From Mycobacterium sp. GA-1199 (GTDB taxonomy: Bacteria > Actinomycetota > Actinomycetes > Mycobacteriales > Mycobacteriaceae): a DNA stretch of 64,000 bases. The position numbers and the translations under genes are program-made. Below the pieces are notes generated by a model. It was given only the letters and a program-made list of their open reading frames with translations, was not told the DNA's origin and did not search any database. Positions within the stretch are counted from its first letter, which is position 1. Every line of letters starts with the position of its first letter. The stretch covers positions 1 to 64,000 of the forward strand of contig NZ_LQIX01000055.1 of the NCBI RefSeq assembly GCF_001500045.1. Direction: 5' to 3'. Positions 26,362 through 35,272 of the stretch are shown here, piece after piece.

Positions 26362-27222
26362 CTAGTCGGCGACTGTCAGGATCTCGGCGCCGTCGTGGGT
26401 GACCACCAGCGTGTGCTCGAACTGCGCGGTCCACCTCTTGTCGGTGGTGGCGACGGTCCAACCGTCGTCCCAGATCTCGTAGTCCAGGCCACCGAGGTTG
26501 ATCATCGGCTCGATGGTGAACGTCATGCCCGGCTCCAGGACCGTATTCACCGCGGGCTGGTCGTAGTGCAGGACGACCAGGCCGTTGTGGAATGTGGTGC
26601 CGATGCCGTGGCCGGTGAAGTCGCGAACCACGTTGTAGCCGAATCGGTTCGCGTAGGACTCGATGACCCGCCCGACGACCGACAGCTGCCGTCCGGGTTT
26701 GACGGCCTTGATCGCGCGCATTGTCGCTTCCCGCGTGCGCTCGACCAGCAGGCGGTGTTCCTCGGAGACGTCGCCCGCCAGGAATGTCGCATTGGTGTCT
26801 CCGTGCACACCGTCGATGTAGGCGGTCACGTCGATGTTGACGATGTCGCCGTCCTCGATGACCGTCGAGTCCGGGATGCCGTGGCAGATGATCTCGTTGA
26901 GCGAAGTGCAGCAGGACTTCGGGAAACCCTTGTAGCCCAGGGTCGACGGGTAGGCGCCGTGATCGATCATGTACTCGTGGGCGATGCGGTCCAGCTCGTC
27001 GGTCGTGACGCCGGGTGCGACGGCTTTACCCGCCTCGGCCAGCGCACGCGCCGCGATGCGGCCCGCGGCGCGCATCTTCTCGATCACCTCGGGCGTCTGC
27101 ACCCACGGCTCGCTGCCCTCGTCGACGGTTTGCTTCCAGGCGTACTCCGGCCGTGGAATCGACGCGGGCACCGGCAGCGTCGGCGAGACCACGCCGGGGC
27201 GGAGGGCGGTACGAACGGGCAT
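26362..27222 (-). CDS. mapB: Methionine aminopeptidase, type Ic
   Basis: A 286-residue dinuclear-metal aminopeptidase that removes initiator methionine. An N-terminal Pro-rich extension of about 40 residues (PTLPVPASIPRPEY) is the type Ic hallmark. The metal ligands are visible in NIDVTAYIDGVHGDTNATF (Asp, Asp), GHGIGTTFHN (His), FTIEPMIN (Glu) and FEHTLVV (Glu). The substrate-pocket His is in EIICHGIP. It precedes cobQ by 11 bases, so the two may be co-transcribed. Confidence 0.95.
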   Translation of the reverse strand: MPVRTALRPGVVSPTLPVPASIPRPEYAWKQTVDEGSEPWVQTPEVIEKMRAAGRIAARALAEAGKAVAPGVTTDELDRIAHEYMIDHGAYPSTLGYKGFPKSCCTSLNEIICHGIPDSTVIEDGDIVNIDVTAYIDGVHGDTNATFLAGDVSEEHRLLVERTREATMRAIKAVKPGRQLSVVGRVIESYANRFGYNVVRDFTGHGIGTTFHNGLVVLHYDQPAVNTVLEPGMTFTIEPMINLGGLDYEIWDDGWTVATTDKRWTAQFEHTLVVTHDGAEILTVAD

Positions 27223-27241
27223 GTCAACAGGGTAGACGAGG

Positions 27242-27826
27242 TCAGCGCCGGTCGAACGGGGTGAGCCGCCAGGACCGGCGCGGCCCGCGGACGTCCACCG
27301 AGCCGCAGACCACCTTGCCGGTCAGGATCACGTGCGGGTTGCCTTCGGCCGGCGCGTCCCTGCGGTGATCGCGGGCGCTGCCCACGTTGACCTCGACGTC
27401 GTCGATGGAGGCGCTGGCTCCGTCGGGCAGCCGCAGTTCGAGCCCCCCGAACTTGAGGTCGAGCTCGATGACGACCATCGGCCCGGCAAAGCGCGCCCGC
27501 GTCAGGTCCAGGTCCACCGAACCCATCCGCCTGCGCAGGGCCAGCCGGCTCGGCACGGTCCACTCGCCGTGCCGCTTGAGGGAGCCGAGCACACCGCGCA
27601 GCTCGACGCGATCAGCGGCCGAGGTGACGATCGCGCCCGGGCCGGGCAGGTCGCCCACCAGCGCGTCCAGGTCCGAGTGCAGGCGCGCCCGCGCCACCGC
27701 CGCCGAGCGCTCCTCGAACTCCTCGATGTCGATCAGGCCCAGCGCGACGGCGTTGTGCAGTCGCCGCAGCGTGCCGTTGCGGTCGGCGTCGGAGACGCGC
27801 ATGGCGTCGTGGTTGGTCTCGGTCAT
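27242..27826 (-). CDS. DUF1707 (SHOCT-like) protein with LiaF-like C-terminus
   Basis: A 194-residue soluble protein with the N-terminal DUF1707 signature MRVSDADRNGTLRRLHNAVALGLIDIEEFEERSAAV (about 9-44), followed by a beta-rich segment with an alternating hydrophobic pattern (LDLKFGGLELRLPDGASASI) as in LiaF/YvqF cell-envelope-response proteins. The ATG at 27826 places the DUF1707 motif near the N-terminus; a GTG at 27838 is an alternative. It sits between the PBP lipoprotein and mapB, all on the minus strand. Function unknown; an envelope-stress role is possible. Confidence 0.75.
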   Translation of the reverse strand: MTETNHDAMRVSDADRNGTLRRLHNAVALGLIDIEEFEERSAAVARARLHSDLDALVGDLPGPGAIVTSAADRVELRGVLGSLKRHGEWTVPSRLALRRRMGSVDLDLTRARFAGPMVVIELDLKFGGLELRLPDGASASIDDVEVNVGSARDHRRDAPAEGNPHVILTGKVVCGSVDVRGPRRSWRLTPFDRR

Positions 27827-27858
27827 CGCACGTTCCACGGTACGGCGACGACGCCCGA

Positions 27859-29667
27859 TCAGGCCAGGTAGTCCGGCGGCAGCCCGTCGAGCATGCCCTT
27901 GAGCATCCGCACGGCGTATTCCGAGGAACCGCCGCCGACGATCATCGCCGCGAATGCCATGTCGCCACGGTATCCGGCGAACCAGGAGTGCGAACCGCCC
28001 GCGAACTCCGCTTCACCGGTCTTGCCGCGCACGTCGCCCGCACCCTGCAGATCCTCGGCGGTGCCGTTGGTCACCACCAGCCGCATCATCGGCCGCAGCC
28101 CCTCGACGATCTTCGGGTCCATCGGCGCCGGGCTCTCGGCGATCTCGGTCTCTTTACCCTGAATCAGTTGCGGGACAGGGGTTTTGCCGGCCGCGACGGT
28201 TGCCGCGGCCAACGCCATACCGAACGGGCTGGCCAGCACCTTGCCCTGACCGAAGCCGTCCTCGGTGCGCTCGGCGAGGTCGACGGTGGGGGGCACGGAA
28301 CCGGTCACGGTCCTCAGCCCCGGGATGTCGTAGTCGGCGCCCAGGCCGTACTTGGCCGCGGCCATCGTCAACCCGCGCGGCGGCATCCGGCTGGCCAACT
28401 CGGCGAAGGTGGTGTTGCAGGAGCTGGCGAACGCCCGCGACATCGGCACGGTGCCGAGGTCGAAGCCACCGTAGTTGGGCACCGTGCGGTGGCCGATGTC
28501 CATCGTGCCGGGGCACGGAAGCATCGTGTTGGGAGTGGCCATATCGCGCTCGATGGCCGCCCCCGCGGTCACCATCTTGAACGTCGAACCGGGCGGATAC
28601 AGGCCCATGGTGGCGATGAGGCCCTCGGTGTCGGCGGCCGCGTTCTGCGCGACGGCCAGAATCTCACCGGTCGACGGTTTGATCACGACGATCATCGCCT
28701 TCTTGCCGGTGAAGTTGACCGCGTTCTGCGCGGCATTCTGGACCGAACGGTCGAGGCTGATCCGGATCGAGGGCGCGGGATCACCCGCCACCTCGTTGAG
28801 CACGTCGACGTCGACGCCGTTCTGGTTGACGGTGACCACCCGCCACCCCGCGTCCCCGCCGAGTTCACCCGCGACCGCCCTCTTGACCTCTCCGACGATC
28901 GCCGGCGCGAAAGTTTCGTCGGTGGGCAGCATTTCGGCAAGCGGCGTGATGACCACACCGGGCTGCGCACCGATCGCGGCGGCCACCGGGTCGTGGTCGG
29001 ACTTGCGCAGCGTGATCAGGTTCAGCGGCTGCTTGGATGAGCTGGCCTGCTCGGCGAGCCGCTGCGGGTCGAGCGTGTTGTCGAACGGCCGCAAGGCATC
29101 CACGACGGCCCGGGCGGTCTGCATCAGCGACCCGCCCGCCGCCCGGGCGTCCAGCGAGTAGCTGTACAGGTATCCGGGCACCAGCACCTCGGTACCGCCG
29201 CGTTCGATCACGGACGCCCGCGGTGGCGCGTCGGCGCGCAGCGCGAAGGTCTGGTTCTCGCCGAGGCGCGGGTGCAGGCCGGTGGCGCTCCACCGCACAA
29301 TCCAGCGGCCTTCGTCGCGGACCATGTTGAGCTGTCCGTCGTAGGTCCAGGTCCGGTCCTTGGGCAGATGCCACGTGTAGCGGTAGGTGACGCTGCCGGT
29401 GTCCATCGCGTACTTGGAGCCCAGGATCTGCGTGTCCACGTGGGTGGCCTGGAGCCCGGCCCACGCCTCGTTGAGGTCTTCGCGCGCATCGGCGGGCCGG
29501 TCGCTGAGTTCGGCCGCGCCCGCGGTGTCCCCGGTCGCGAGCGCCGCGAAGAACTTCTCGGCGGCGGTCTCGGGCCCGGCGGGCTTGGGCGTACAGGCGC
29601 TGTTGAGGCCGACGACCACGATTCCGACCGCGGCCAAGCTCATGATGCGTGTTACTGAAGATGCCAT
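27859..29667 (-). CDS. Penicillin-binding lipoprotein (transpeptidase with NTF2-like domain)
   Basis: A 602-residue class B-like PBP. The lipobox is LNSACTP with Cys25, an NTF2-like MecR1-type domain spans about 32-140, a dimerisation segment about 150-260, and the transpeptidase about 300-600. The catalytic motifs are complete: STFK (Ser361), SCN (416-418) and KTG (549-551). It corresponds to the PBP-lipo of M. tuberculosis (Rv2864c) and should cross-link peptidoglycan outside the membrane and bind beta-lactams. It is apparently transcribed alone, with a large palindrome about 80 bases upstream. Confidence 0.93.
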   Translation of the reverse strand: MASSVTRIMSLAAVGIVVVGLNSACTPKPAGPETAAEKFFAALATGDTAGAAELSDRPADAREDLNEAWAGLQATHVDTQILGSKYAMDTGSVTYRYTWHLPKDRTWTYDGQLNMVRDEGRWIVRWSATGLHPRLGENQTFALRADAPPRASVIERGGTEVLVPGYLYSYSLDARAAGGSLMQTARAVVDALRPFDNTLDPQRLAEQASSSKQPLNLITLRKSDHDPVAAAIGAQPGVVITPLAEMLPTDETFAPAIVGEVKRAVAGELGGDAGWRVVTVNQNGVDVDVLNEVAGDPAPSIRISLDRSVQNAAQNAVNFTGKKAMIVVIKPSTGEILAVAQNAAADTEGLIATMGLYPPGSTFKMVTAGAAIERDMATPNTMLPCPGTMDIGHRTVPNYGGFDLGTVPMSRAFASSCNTTFAELASRMPPRGLTMAAAKYGLGADYDIPGLRTVTGSVPPTVDLAERTEDGFGQGKVLASPFGMALAAATVAAGKTPVPQLIQGKETEIAESPAPMDPKIVEGLRPMMRLVVTNGTAEDLQGAGDVRGKTGEAEFAGGSHSWFAGYRGDMAFAAMIVGGGSSEYAVRMLKGMLDGLPPDYLA

Positions 29668-29745
29668 TGGGGCAGATGTTACGAAGTCGAGACCTGCAAT
29701 CCCGGTAGGCGCACCGAAATTCCGGTCGGTTCTCCGACTGGGCGG

Positions 29746-29794
29746 CTTAACCGGTTGATTGCACGCACCTGGTGCATGGGATCAACCGGTTAAG
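29746..29794. repeat. Long nested palindrome upstream of the PBP gene
   Basis: Perfect 14-base arms CTTAACCGGTTGAT (29746-29759) and ATCAACCGGTTAAG (29781-29794). The 21-base loop holds a second inverted repeat, TGCAC (29760-29764) / GTGCA (29772-29776). ACCGGT inside each arm is itself palindromic. It could be a terminator for the upstream GNAT genes, an operator, or the scar of a mobile element. The following 29795-29904 is very GC-rich with GGCGCCGAACGTC repeated, and I see no gene there. Confidence 0.6.
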
Positions 29795-29904
29795 GGCGAA
29801 TCGGCACCTGGGCCGCGGGCCCCGGGCCGTCTGCCGGTCGGCGCGCCTGGCGCCCGCGGCCGGCCGCCGGTCGGCGCCGAACGTCTGGTGCCCGGCGCCG
29901 AACG

Positions 29905-30561
29905 TCAGCCCGCGGCCGGTGCCCGCACCACCAGCGGCACTCCCGGAAAGTAGGCGGCCATCTCCGAGCGCGACTTGCGCAGCGCCGCGGTGCCGTAACC
30001 CTGCTTGCGATGGTCGGGGTGGATCCAGATCCGCACGTTGACCTCACCGGAGACCAGGTCGCCGAAGACCATCCCGATCTTCTCGGAGCCGTGCACCGCG
30101 ACGAGCCAGGCGGCCTCTTCGGCGTCGACGCGCCCAAGGCCGGCGCGGATCTCGTCGTCGAGATCACCCGCGGGGGCGCGCGACCCGTCGCCCGCCTCAC
30201 GCACGTCCTGGGTGCGCGCGGCGAAGATGTCGCGATCGGCGTCGGCGAGGAACGGGCGCAGCGCCATGCTGTCCGCGCTGCGGGCCGGCTCACCCATGGT
30301 GAAGCTGAGCTGGTTGTTGAGGTCCTCGAGTTCGGCGGCGATCCGGCGCCGCGACACCTTGGTCAGCCGATCGAACGACAGCCGCAGCACCGCCTCGGCG
30401 GCCGTGTGGGATGCGCCGAGCATGCTCGCGATCGCCTCGATCGCGGCGTCGTAGTCCTCGGAATCGACGACGACGTCGAGCAGTTCGTGCCGCCGTTCCA
30501 GCGCGCGAACCATCGTGTCGGCGATCTCCCTGCGCGCGATTGTGCGGTCGTCGTCAGCCAT
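29905..30561 (-). CDS. GNAT acetyltransferase with a gyrase-A-tower-like N-terminal segment
   Basis: A 218-residue two-part protein. Residues about 1-85 (ALERRHELLDVVVDSEDYD then SMLGASHTAAEAVLRLSFDR and TKVSRRRIAAELEDLNNQL) resemble the helical tower segment of GyrA/ParC, where a hydrophobic 'A-x-A-I-L-x-x-R-L-x-x-L' helix precedes a coiled coil. Residues about 130-218 form a GNAT domain with the acetyl-CoA loop HPDHRKQGYGTAAL. The link to topoisomerases is by pattern only. It lies 35 bases after the next GNAT gene on the same strand. Confidence 0.75.
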   Translation of the reverse strand: MADDDRTIARREIADTMVRALERRHELLDVVVDSEDYDAAIEAIASMLGASHTAAEAVLRLSFDRLTKVSRRRIAAELEDLNNQLSFTMGEPARSADSMALRPFLADADRDIFAARTQDVREAGDGSRAPAGDLDDEIRAGLGRVDAEEAAWLVAVHGSEKIGMVFGDLVSGEVNVRIWIHPDHRKQGYGTAALRKSRSEMAAYFPGVPLVVRAPAAG

Positions 30562-30596
30562 GCCGTGAGCGTAAATGAGTCGGGCGCCCGGAACGG

Positions 30597-31451
30597 TCAG
30601 TCGAGCAGAACGGTCGCGAACGTTCCCACCTGTTGGAAGCCGACGCGGTCATAGGTGGCCCGCGCGACGGTGTTGAAATCGTTGACGTACAGGCTCGCCG
30701 TGCGCCCGGACCGGACCACCGCCTCGGCCAGCGTGGCGGTGCCCGTGGTGCCCAGACCGTGCCCGCGCCAGTCGGGGTGCACCCACACGCCCTGGATCTG
30801 TCCGACCGTCGGCGACTGCGAACCGACCTCGGCCTTGAACACCACCTCGCCGCGCTCGAAGCGGGCCCACGCCCGGCCCGCGGCGATCAGACCAGCGACC
30901 CGCCTGCGGTATCCCCGGCCTCCGTCGCCGAGCCGCGGGTCGATGCCGACCTCACCGATGAACATGTCGATCGAGGCGACGAGGTAGGCGTCGAGCTCGT
31001 CGGCACGCACCTGCCGCACGGCGGGGTCGGTCGCACACGACGGCGGCGTGCTCAACGCCAGAAGCGGCTGATGCTCGCGCACATCGCGGGCGGCGCCCCA
31101 GGCGTTCTCGAGGCGACGCCACATCGGCAGCACCAACTCGGCCCGCCCGACCAGCGAGGAGCAGCGGCGCGCGGTGCTCATCGCCTTCTCGGCGAACGCA
31201 TGAAGGTCAATCATGTCCCCGCGCAACGGAATCAGGTTCGCACCGGCGTAGCACAGTGATTCGGTGGGCCTGCGCCGCGTCCACAGTTCCCCGCCGATCG
31301 CCGAAGGCTCCACGCCGTACTCGGCCACCCGGCAGGCGACCATGCATGAGCCGATCGGATCCTCGTCGAGCACCCGCATCACGGCGCCGACGTCGCGCAC
31401 CACCGAGACCCGTCGTTCGTCAACGTGACGAAACAGCGGCGGTGCCGACAT
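30597..31451 (-). CDS. GNAT acetyltransferase with DUF4081 N-terminal domain
   Basis: A 284-residue protein of the Rv2867c type. The N-terminal half (about 1-130) is a DUF4081 module containing CYAGANLIPL, and the C-terminal GNAT half has VWVHPDWRGHGLGTTGTATLAEAV and YVNDFNTVARATYDRVGFQQVG. The acceptor is unknown. It sits downstream of dxr > rip1 > ispG, beyond a hairpin at 31470-31492. An AAAGAGAT site precedes the ATG. Confidence 0.87.
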   Translation of the reverse strand: MSAPPLFRHVDERRVSVVRDVGAVMRVLDEDPIGSCMVACRVAEYGVEPSAIGGELWTRRRPTESLCYAGANLIPLRGDMIDLHAFAEKAMSTARRCSSLVGRAELVLPMWRRLENAWGAARDVREHQPLLALSTPPSCATDPAVRQVRADELDAYLVASIDMFIGEVGIDPRLGDGGRGYRRRVAGLIAAGRAWARFERGEVVFKAEVGSQSPTVGQIQGVWVHPDWRGHGLGTTGTATLAEAVVRSGRTASLYVNDFNTVARATYDRVGFQQVGTFATVLLD

Positions 31452-31469
31452 GGGATCTCTTTCTCGCCG

Positions 31470-31492
31470 ACACCGGGCGGTCTACCCGGTGT
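31470..31492 (-). terminator. Hairpin after ispG
   Basis: Perfect 8-base arms ACACCGGG (31470-31477) and CCCGGTGT (31485-31492) with a 7-base loop, 13 bases past the ispG stop. There is no T tract. It may partly terminate the dxr-rip1-ispG transcript ahead of the GNAT gene. Confidence 0.45.
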
Positions 31493-31504
31493 TTGGGATC
31501 ACAT

Positions 31505-32665
31505 TCAGCTTACGGTCACGACCGGCGAACCGCTGGCATCTGTTCCGCGCTCTTCTGCGATTCGCATCGCCTCTTCGATCAGCGTCTCGACGATCTGGGC
31601 CTCGGGGACGGTCTTGATGACCTCGCCCTTGACGAAGATCTGACCCTTGCCGTTACCGGACGCCACCCCGAGGTCGGCCTCGCGCGCCTCGCCGGGACCG
31701 TTCACCACACAACCCATCACGGCGACGCGTAGCGGAACGTCCATCCCCTCCAGTCCGGCGGTGACCTCGTTGGCCAACGAGTAGACGTCGACCTGGGCGC
31801 GCCCACACGACGGGCACGACACGATCTCCAGCGACCGCGGGCGCAGGTTCAGCGATTCGAGGATCTGGTTGCCCACCTTGACCTCTTCGGCGGGCGGCGC
31901 CGACAGCGAGACGCGGATGGTGTCCCCGATGCCCTTGGACAGCAGTGCGCCGAACGCGACCGCCGACTTGATCGTGCCCTGGAACGCCGGGCCCGCCTCG
32001 GTGACGCCCAGATGCAGCGGGTAGTCGCACTGCGCGGCCAGTTGTTCGTAGGCCGCCACCATCACGACGGGGTCGTTGTGCTTGACGCTGATCTTGATGT
32101 CGCCGAAGCCGTGCTCCTCAAACAGCGACGCCTCCCACAGCGCGGACTCGACCAGCGCCTCGGGTGTGGCCTTGCCGTACTTCTCCATGAAGCGCTTGTC
32201 CAGCGATCCGGCGTTCACGCCGATGCGAATCGGGATGCCCGCCGCGCCCGCGGCCTTGGCGACCTCGCCGACGCGGCCGTCGAACTCCTTGATGTTGCCG
32301 GGGTTGACGCGCACGGCCGCGCAGCCGGCGTCGATGGCGGCGAAGATGTACTTCGGTTGGAAATGGATGTCGGCGATCACCGGAATCTGGCTGTGCCGGG
32401 CGATCTCGGCGAGCGCGTCGGCGTCCTCCTGACGCGGGCACGCCACCCGCACGATGTCGCAGCCCGACGCGGTCAGTTCGGCGATCTGCTGCAACGTGGA
32501 GTTGACGTCGTGGGTCTTGGTGGTGCACATGGACTGCACCGCGATCGGGTGGTCACTACCGATGCCGACATCGCCGACCATCAACTGACGGGTTTTGCGT
32601 CGGGGCGCCAGAACCGGCGCCGGGGGCGCCGGCATACCCAGTCCGATTTGTTGGCCGGAGGCCAT
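31505..32665 (-). CDS. ispG: 4-hydroxy-3-methylbut-2-en-1-yl diphosphate synthase
   Basis: A 386-residue [4Fe-4S] enzyme of the MEP isoprenoid pathway that converts MEcPP to HMBPP. The N-terminal TIM barrel holds VGSDHPIAVQSMCTTKT and VRVACPRQEDA. The C-terminal cluster domain has Cys residues in VSCPSCGRAQVDV and MGCVVNGPGEA plus the Glu ligand. An AGGAG site precedes the ATG. It is third in dxr > rip1 > ispG, so two MEP enzymes flank the site-2 protease. Confidence 0.96.
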   Translation of the reverse strand: MASGQQIGLGMPAPPAPVLAPRRKTRQLMVGDVGIGSDHPIAVQSMCTTKTHDVNSTLQQIAELTASGCDIVRVACPRQEDADALAEIARHSQIPVIADIHFQPKYIFAAIDAGCAAVRVNPGNIKEFDGRVGEVAKAAGAAGIPIRIGVNAGSLDKRFMEKYGKATPEALVESALWEASLFEEHGFGDIKISVKHNDPVVMVAAYEQLAAQCDYPLHLGVTEAGPAFQGTIKSAVAFGALLSKGIGDTIRVSLSAPPAEEVKVGNQILESLNLRPRSLEIVSCPSCGRAQVDVYSLANEVTAGLEGMDVPLRVAVMGCVVNGPGEAREADLGVASGNGKGQIFVKGEVIKTVPEAQIVETLIEEAMRIAEERGTDASGSPVVTVS

Positions 32666-32680
32666 TTACTCTCCTACTGC

Positions 32681-33904
32681 TTACTGGAAGATTCTGATGG
32701 GATTGACGAAGTCGGCGGTCACGGTCAACAGCATGTAGCCGGCCACCACGACGAGGATCACGTACGTGGCGGGCATCAGCCGCAGATAGTTGACCGGAGC
32801 CGCGGCCACTTTGCCGCGCGCCGACCGGATCGTGTTGCGGATCTTCTCGTAGAACGCGATCGCGATGTGGCCACCGTCGAACGGCAGCAGCGGTACCAGG
32901 TTGATCGCGCCCAGCACGAAGTTCAACTGCGCCAAGAAGAACCAGAACGCGACCCACAGCCCCTGGTCCACGGCGTCGCCGCCGATGATGCTGGCGCCGA
33001 CGACGCTGATCGGTGTTTCGGGGTCACGCTCCTCACCGCCGATGGAGCGCACCAGCGCGCCCATCTTGGTCGGCAGCTTGGCCAGCGACTTACCGATCTC
33101 CACGGCCAGGTCGCCGGTGAACGCGATCGTCGCGGGTGCCGCCGACAGCGCGTTGTACTGCGTGGGCCCGAACTGCGCCGCGGTGATACCGACCGTGCCG
33201 ACCGGAACCGGTTCGGCCACCTCACCCTTGGCGACCCACCGCTGGGCGGGGACCACGTCGACGAGGGTCGTGAACTCGTCGCCGTCGCGCTGCACGGTGA
33301 ACTCGGTCGGACCGTCGAGCGCACGGACGGCGGTGACCAACTCGTCGAAGTTCGCCACGGGCGTATCGCCGATCTTGACCACCGTGTCCCCGGCTTGGAT
33401 GCCCGCGGCCGCGGCCGGCGAGGGCGCCAGGCAGTCACCGAGCTGACCCCTGCTGACCTCGGCCTTCACGCACGACGTCTCACCGACGATCGCCGTGGTC
33501 GGCGCGTGCAGGTTGGGCAGGCCCCACACCACGGCGATGCCGTAGATCAGCACCAGGCCGATGACGAAGTTCATCCCCGGCCCGGCGGCCAACACCGCGA
33601 CGCGCTTCCACGTCTTCTGCTTGTACATCGCGCGGTCCTGCTCGTCGGGCGCGAGTTCCTCCACCGAGGTCATGCCCGCGATGTCGCAGAATCCGCCCAG
33701 CGGGACCGCCTTGACGCCGTACTCGGTCCGGTCCCCGAGCTTGTTCGCCCGCCACGTCGCCCACAGCGTCGGACCGAAGCCCACGAAGTAACGGCGCACC
33801 TTCATTCCGGTGGCGCGCGCCACCCACATGTGGCCGCATTCATGCAGCGCCACCGAAACCAAGATGGCCAGTGCGAACAGCACGACACCGGTGAGCCACA
33901 TCAT
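32681..33904 (-). CDS. rip1: Site-2 intramembrane zinc metalloprotease
   Basis: A 407-residue polytopic RseP/S2P protease that cuts anti-sigma factors and other membrane substrates. The first helix carries HECGH (about residues 22-26) as the HExxH zinc site, a PDZ domain spans about 160-240 (AAGIQAGDTVVKIGDTPV), and the LDG-type third ligand is in NLVPLLPFDGGHIA. The ATG overlaps the dxr stop as ATGA. In mycobacteria Rip1 activates several extracytoplasmic sigma factors, including SigK, whose regulon lies just upstream here. Confidence 0.94.
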   Translation of the reverse strand: MMWLTGVVLFALAILVSVALHECGHMWVARATGMKVRRYFVGFGPTLWATWRANKLGDRTEYGVKAVPLGGFCDIAGMTSVEELAPDEQDRAMYKQKTWKRVAVLAAGPGMNFVIGLVLIYGIAVVWGLPNLHAPTTAIVGETSCVKAEVSRGQLGDCLAPSPAAAAGIQAGDTVVKIGDTPVANFDELVTAVRALDGPTEFTVQRDGDEFTTLVDVVPAQRWVAKGEVAEPVPVGTVGITAAQFGPTQYNALSAAPATIAFTGDLAVEIGKSLAKLPTKMGALVRSIGGEERDPETPISVVGASIIGGDAVDQGLWVAFWFFLAQLNFVLGAINLVPLLPFDGGHIAIAFYEKIRNTIRSARGKVAAAPVNYLRLMPATYVILVVVAGYMLLTVTADFVNPIRIFQ

Positions 33905-35097
33905 CTGGTGGTGATTACCTTCCGCTCGACCGCGCGCGCGGCACGGTCACGCGCCCACTGCTGGGCGTCAAGTACGTCATCCACGGTAGCTGGTTCGGCG
34001 GCCCACTGGTCGGCAGCGCGCAGCACGTCGTCGATGGTGCGCACGATCTCCGGGAAGCGGATACGCCCGTCGAGGAACGCCGCGGCCGCCTCCTCGTTGG
34101 CGGCGTTGTAGACCGCCGGCAGGCAGCCACCCCCTTCCCCGGCGTGGCGGGCCAGCGCCACGGCGGGGAACACCTCATCGTCGAGCGGCTCGAAATCCCA
34201 GGTCGAGGCGGTGCTGAAGTCGCAGGCCAACGCCGCCGCGGGAACCCGCTGCGGCCACCCGAGGGCCAGCGCGATCGGCAGCTTCATATCCGGCGGGCTG
34301 GCCTGCGCCACCGTCGAACCGTCGGTGAACGTGACCATCGAGTGCACGATCGACTGCGGGTGCACCACCACCTCGATGCGGTCGTAGGGCACGCCGAACA
34401 GCAGGTGCGTCTCGATCAGCTCCAGCCCCTTGTTGACCAACGACGCCGAGTTGAGCGTGTTCATCGGCCCCATCGACCAGGTCGGGTGGGCGCCGGCCTG
34501 CTCGGGGGTGGCCGACTCCAGCCGCTCGGCGCTCCAGCCGCGGAACGGGCCGCCCGATGCGGTCAGCACGATCTTGGCCACTTCGTCGGGACCACCTGCG
34601 CGCAGGCACTGCGCCATCGCCGAGTGTTCGGAGTCCACGGGCACGATCTGACCAGGTCGGGCGGCCTTGAGCACCAAGGGGCCACCGGCGACGAGCGACT
34701 CCTTGTTCGCCAGCGCCAGACGTGCACCGGTCCCCAGCGCGGCCAGCGTCGGCCGCAGCCCCAACGCACCGACGAGCGCGTTGAGCACGACGTCGGCATC
34801 GGTGTTCTCGACGAGCGCGGTGACGGCGCCGGGTCCTGCGTACGTGACGTCTCCGACGCGGGCGGCGGCCACCTGGTCGGCGACCGCGATATTGGTCACA
34901 CCGGTCGTTGCACGCTGCCGCGCCAGCAGGTCCGGGTTGGCGCCGCCGGCGGCCAGGCCGACCACCTCGAAGCGGTCGGGGTTGGCGGCGATGACGTCGA
35001 GCGCCTGCGTCCCGATCGATCCGGTGCTGCCGAGGATCAGAACGCGTCGCCGGCCTGACGCCCCGTCGCCGCGCTCGGCTCCGCCGGAAATACTCAC
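33901..35097 (-). CDS. dxr: 1-deoxy-D-xylulose 5-phosphate reductoisomerase
   Basis: A 398-residue NADPH enzyme, the second step of the MEP pathway. It has NADPH motif LGSTGSIGTQALDV, NALVGALGLRPTLAAL, LANKESLVAGG, the metal site VDSEHSAMAQCL and the flexible loop region ASGGPFRGW with GAHPTWSMGPMNTLNSASL. The GTG at 35097 is preferred; a GTG at 35127 would add ten residues. CACAAT (a possible -10) ends 6 bases upstream, so leaderless translation is possible. It is the first gene of dxr > rip1 > ispG. Confidence 0.95.
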   Translation of the reverse strand: MSISGGAERGDGASGRRRVLILGSTGSIGTQALDVIAANPDRFEVVGLAAGGANPDLLARQRATTGVTNIAVADQVAAARVGDVTYAGPGAVTALVENTDADVVLNALVGALGLRPTLAALGTGARLALANKESLVAGGPLVLKAARPGQIVPVDSEHSAMAQCLRAGGPDEVAKIVLTASGGPFRGWSAERLESATPEQAGAHPTWSMGPMNTLNSASLVNKGLELIETHLLFGVPYDRIEVVVHPQSIVHSMVTFTDGSTVAQASPPDMKLPIALALGWPQRVPAAALACDFSTASTWDFEPLDDEVFPAVALARHAGEGGGCLPAVYNAANEEAAAAFLDGRIRFPEIVRTIDDVLRAADQWAAEPATVDDVLDAQQWARDRAARAVERKVITTR

Positions 35098-35190
35098 CGA
35101 ACCATTGTGCCGCTTGCCGGCGCCCACTCGTCAGCCCCGCCGAGGGAGGGCGTCATCCGCCGTCGAATTGTGACGCGAATCTGACGGGAC

Positions 35191-35217
35191 CCATCCGCTC
35201 ACCGCCGCGGTCCGAAT
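35191..35217 (+). promoter_or_regulatory. SigK-type promoter of the MPT83-like gene
   Basis: CCATCC (35191-35196), a 15-base spacer and CCGAAT (35212-35217) match the -35/-10 pattern known for SigK promoters of mpt70 and mpt83. It lies 56 bases before the ATG at 35273. Confidence 0.75.
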
Positions 35218-35272
35218 TCCCGGTGTCACAGCAGAGGACGGCACCAACCCGTCCACGACAAGGGAGCAGCGC

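Noticed and set aside
29759..29953. A 64-codon plus-strand frame rich in Pro-Gly-Ala-Arg in the repeat tract.
   Set aside because: Its product is low-complexity, it starts inside the palindrome and overlaps the end of the GNAT gene; it looks like repeat DNA that happens to be open.
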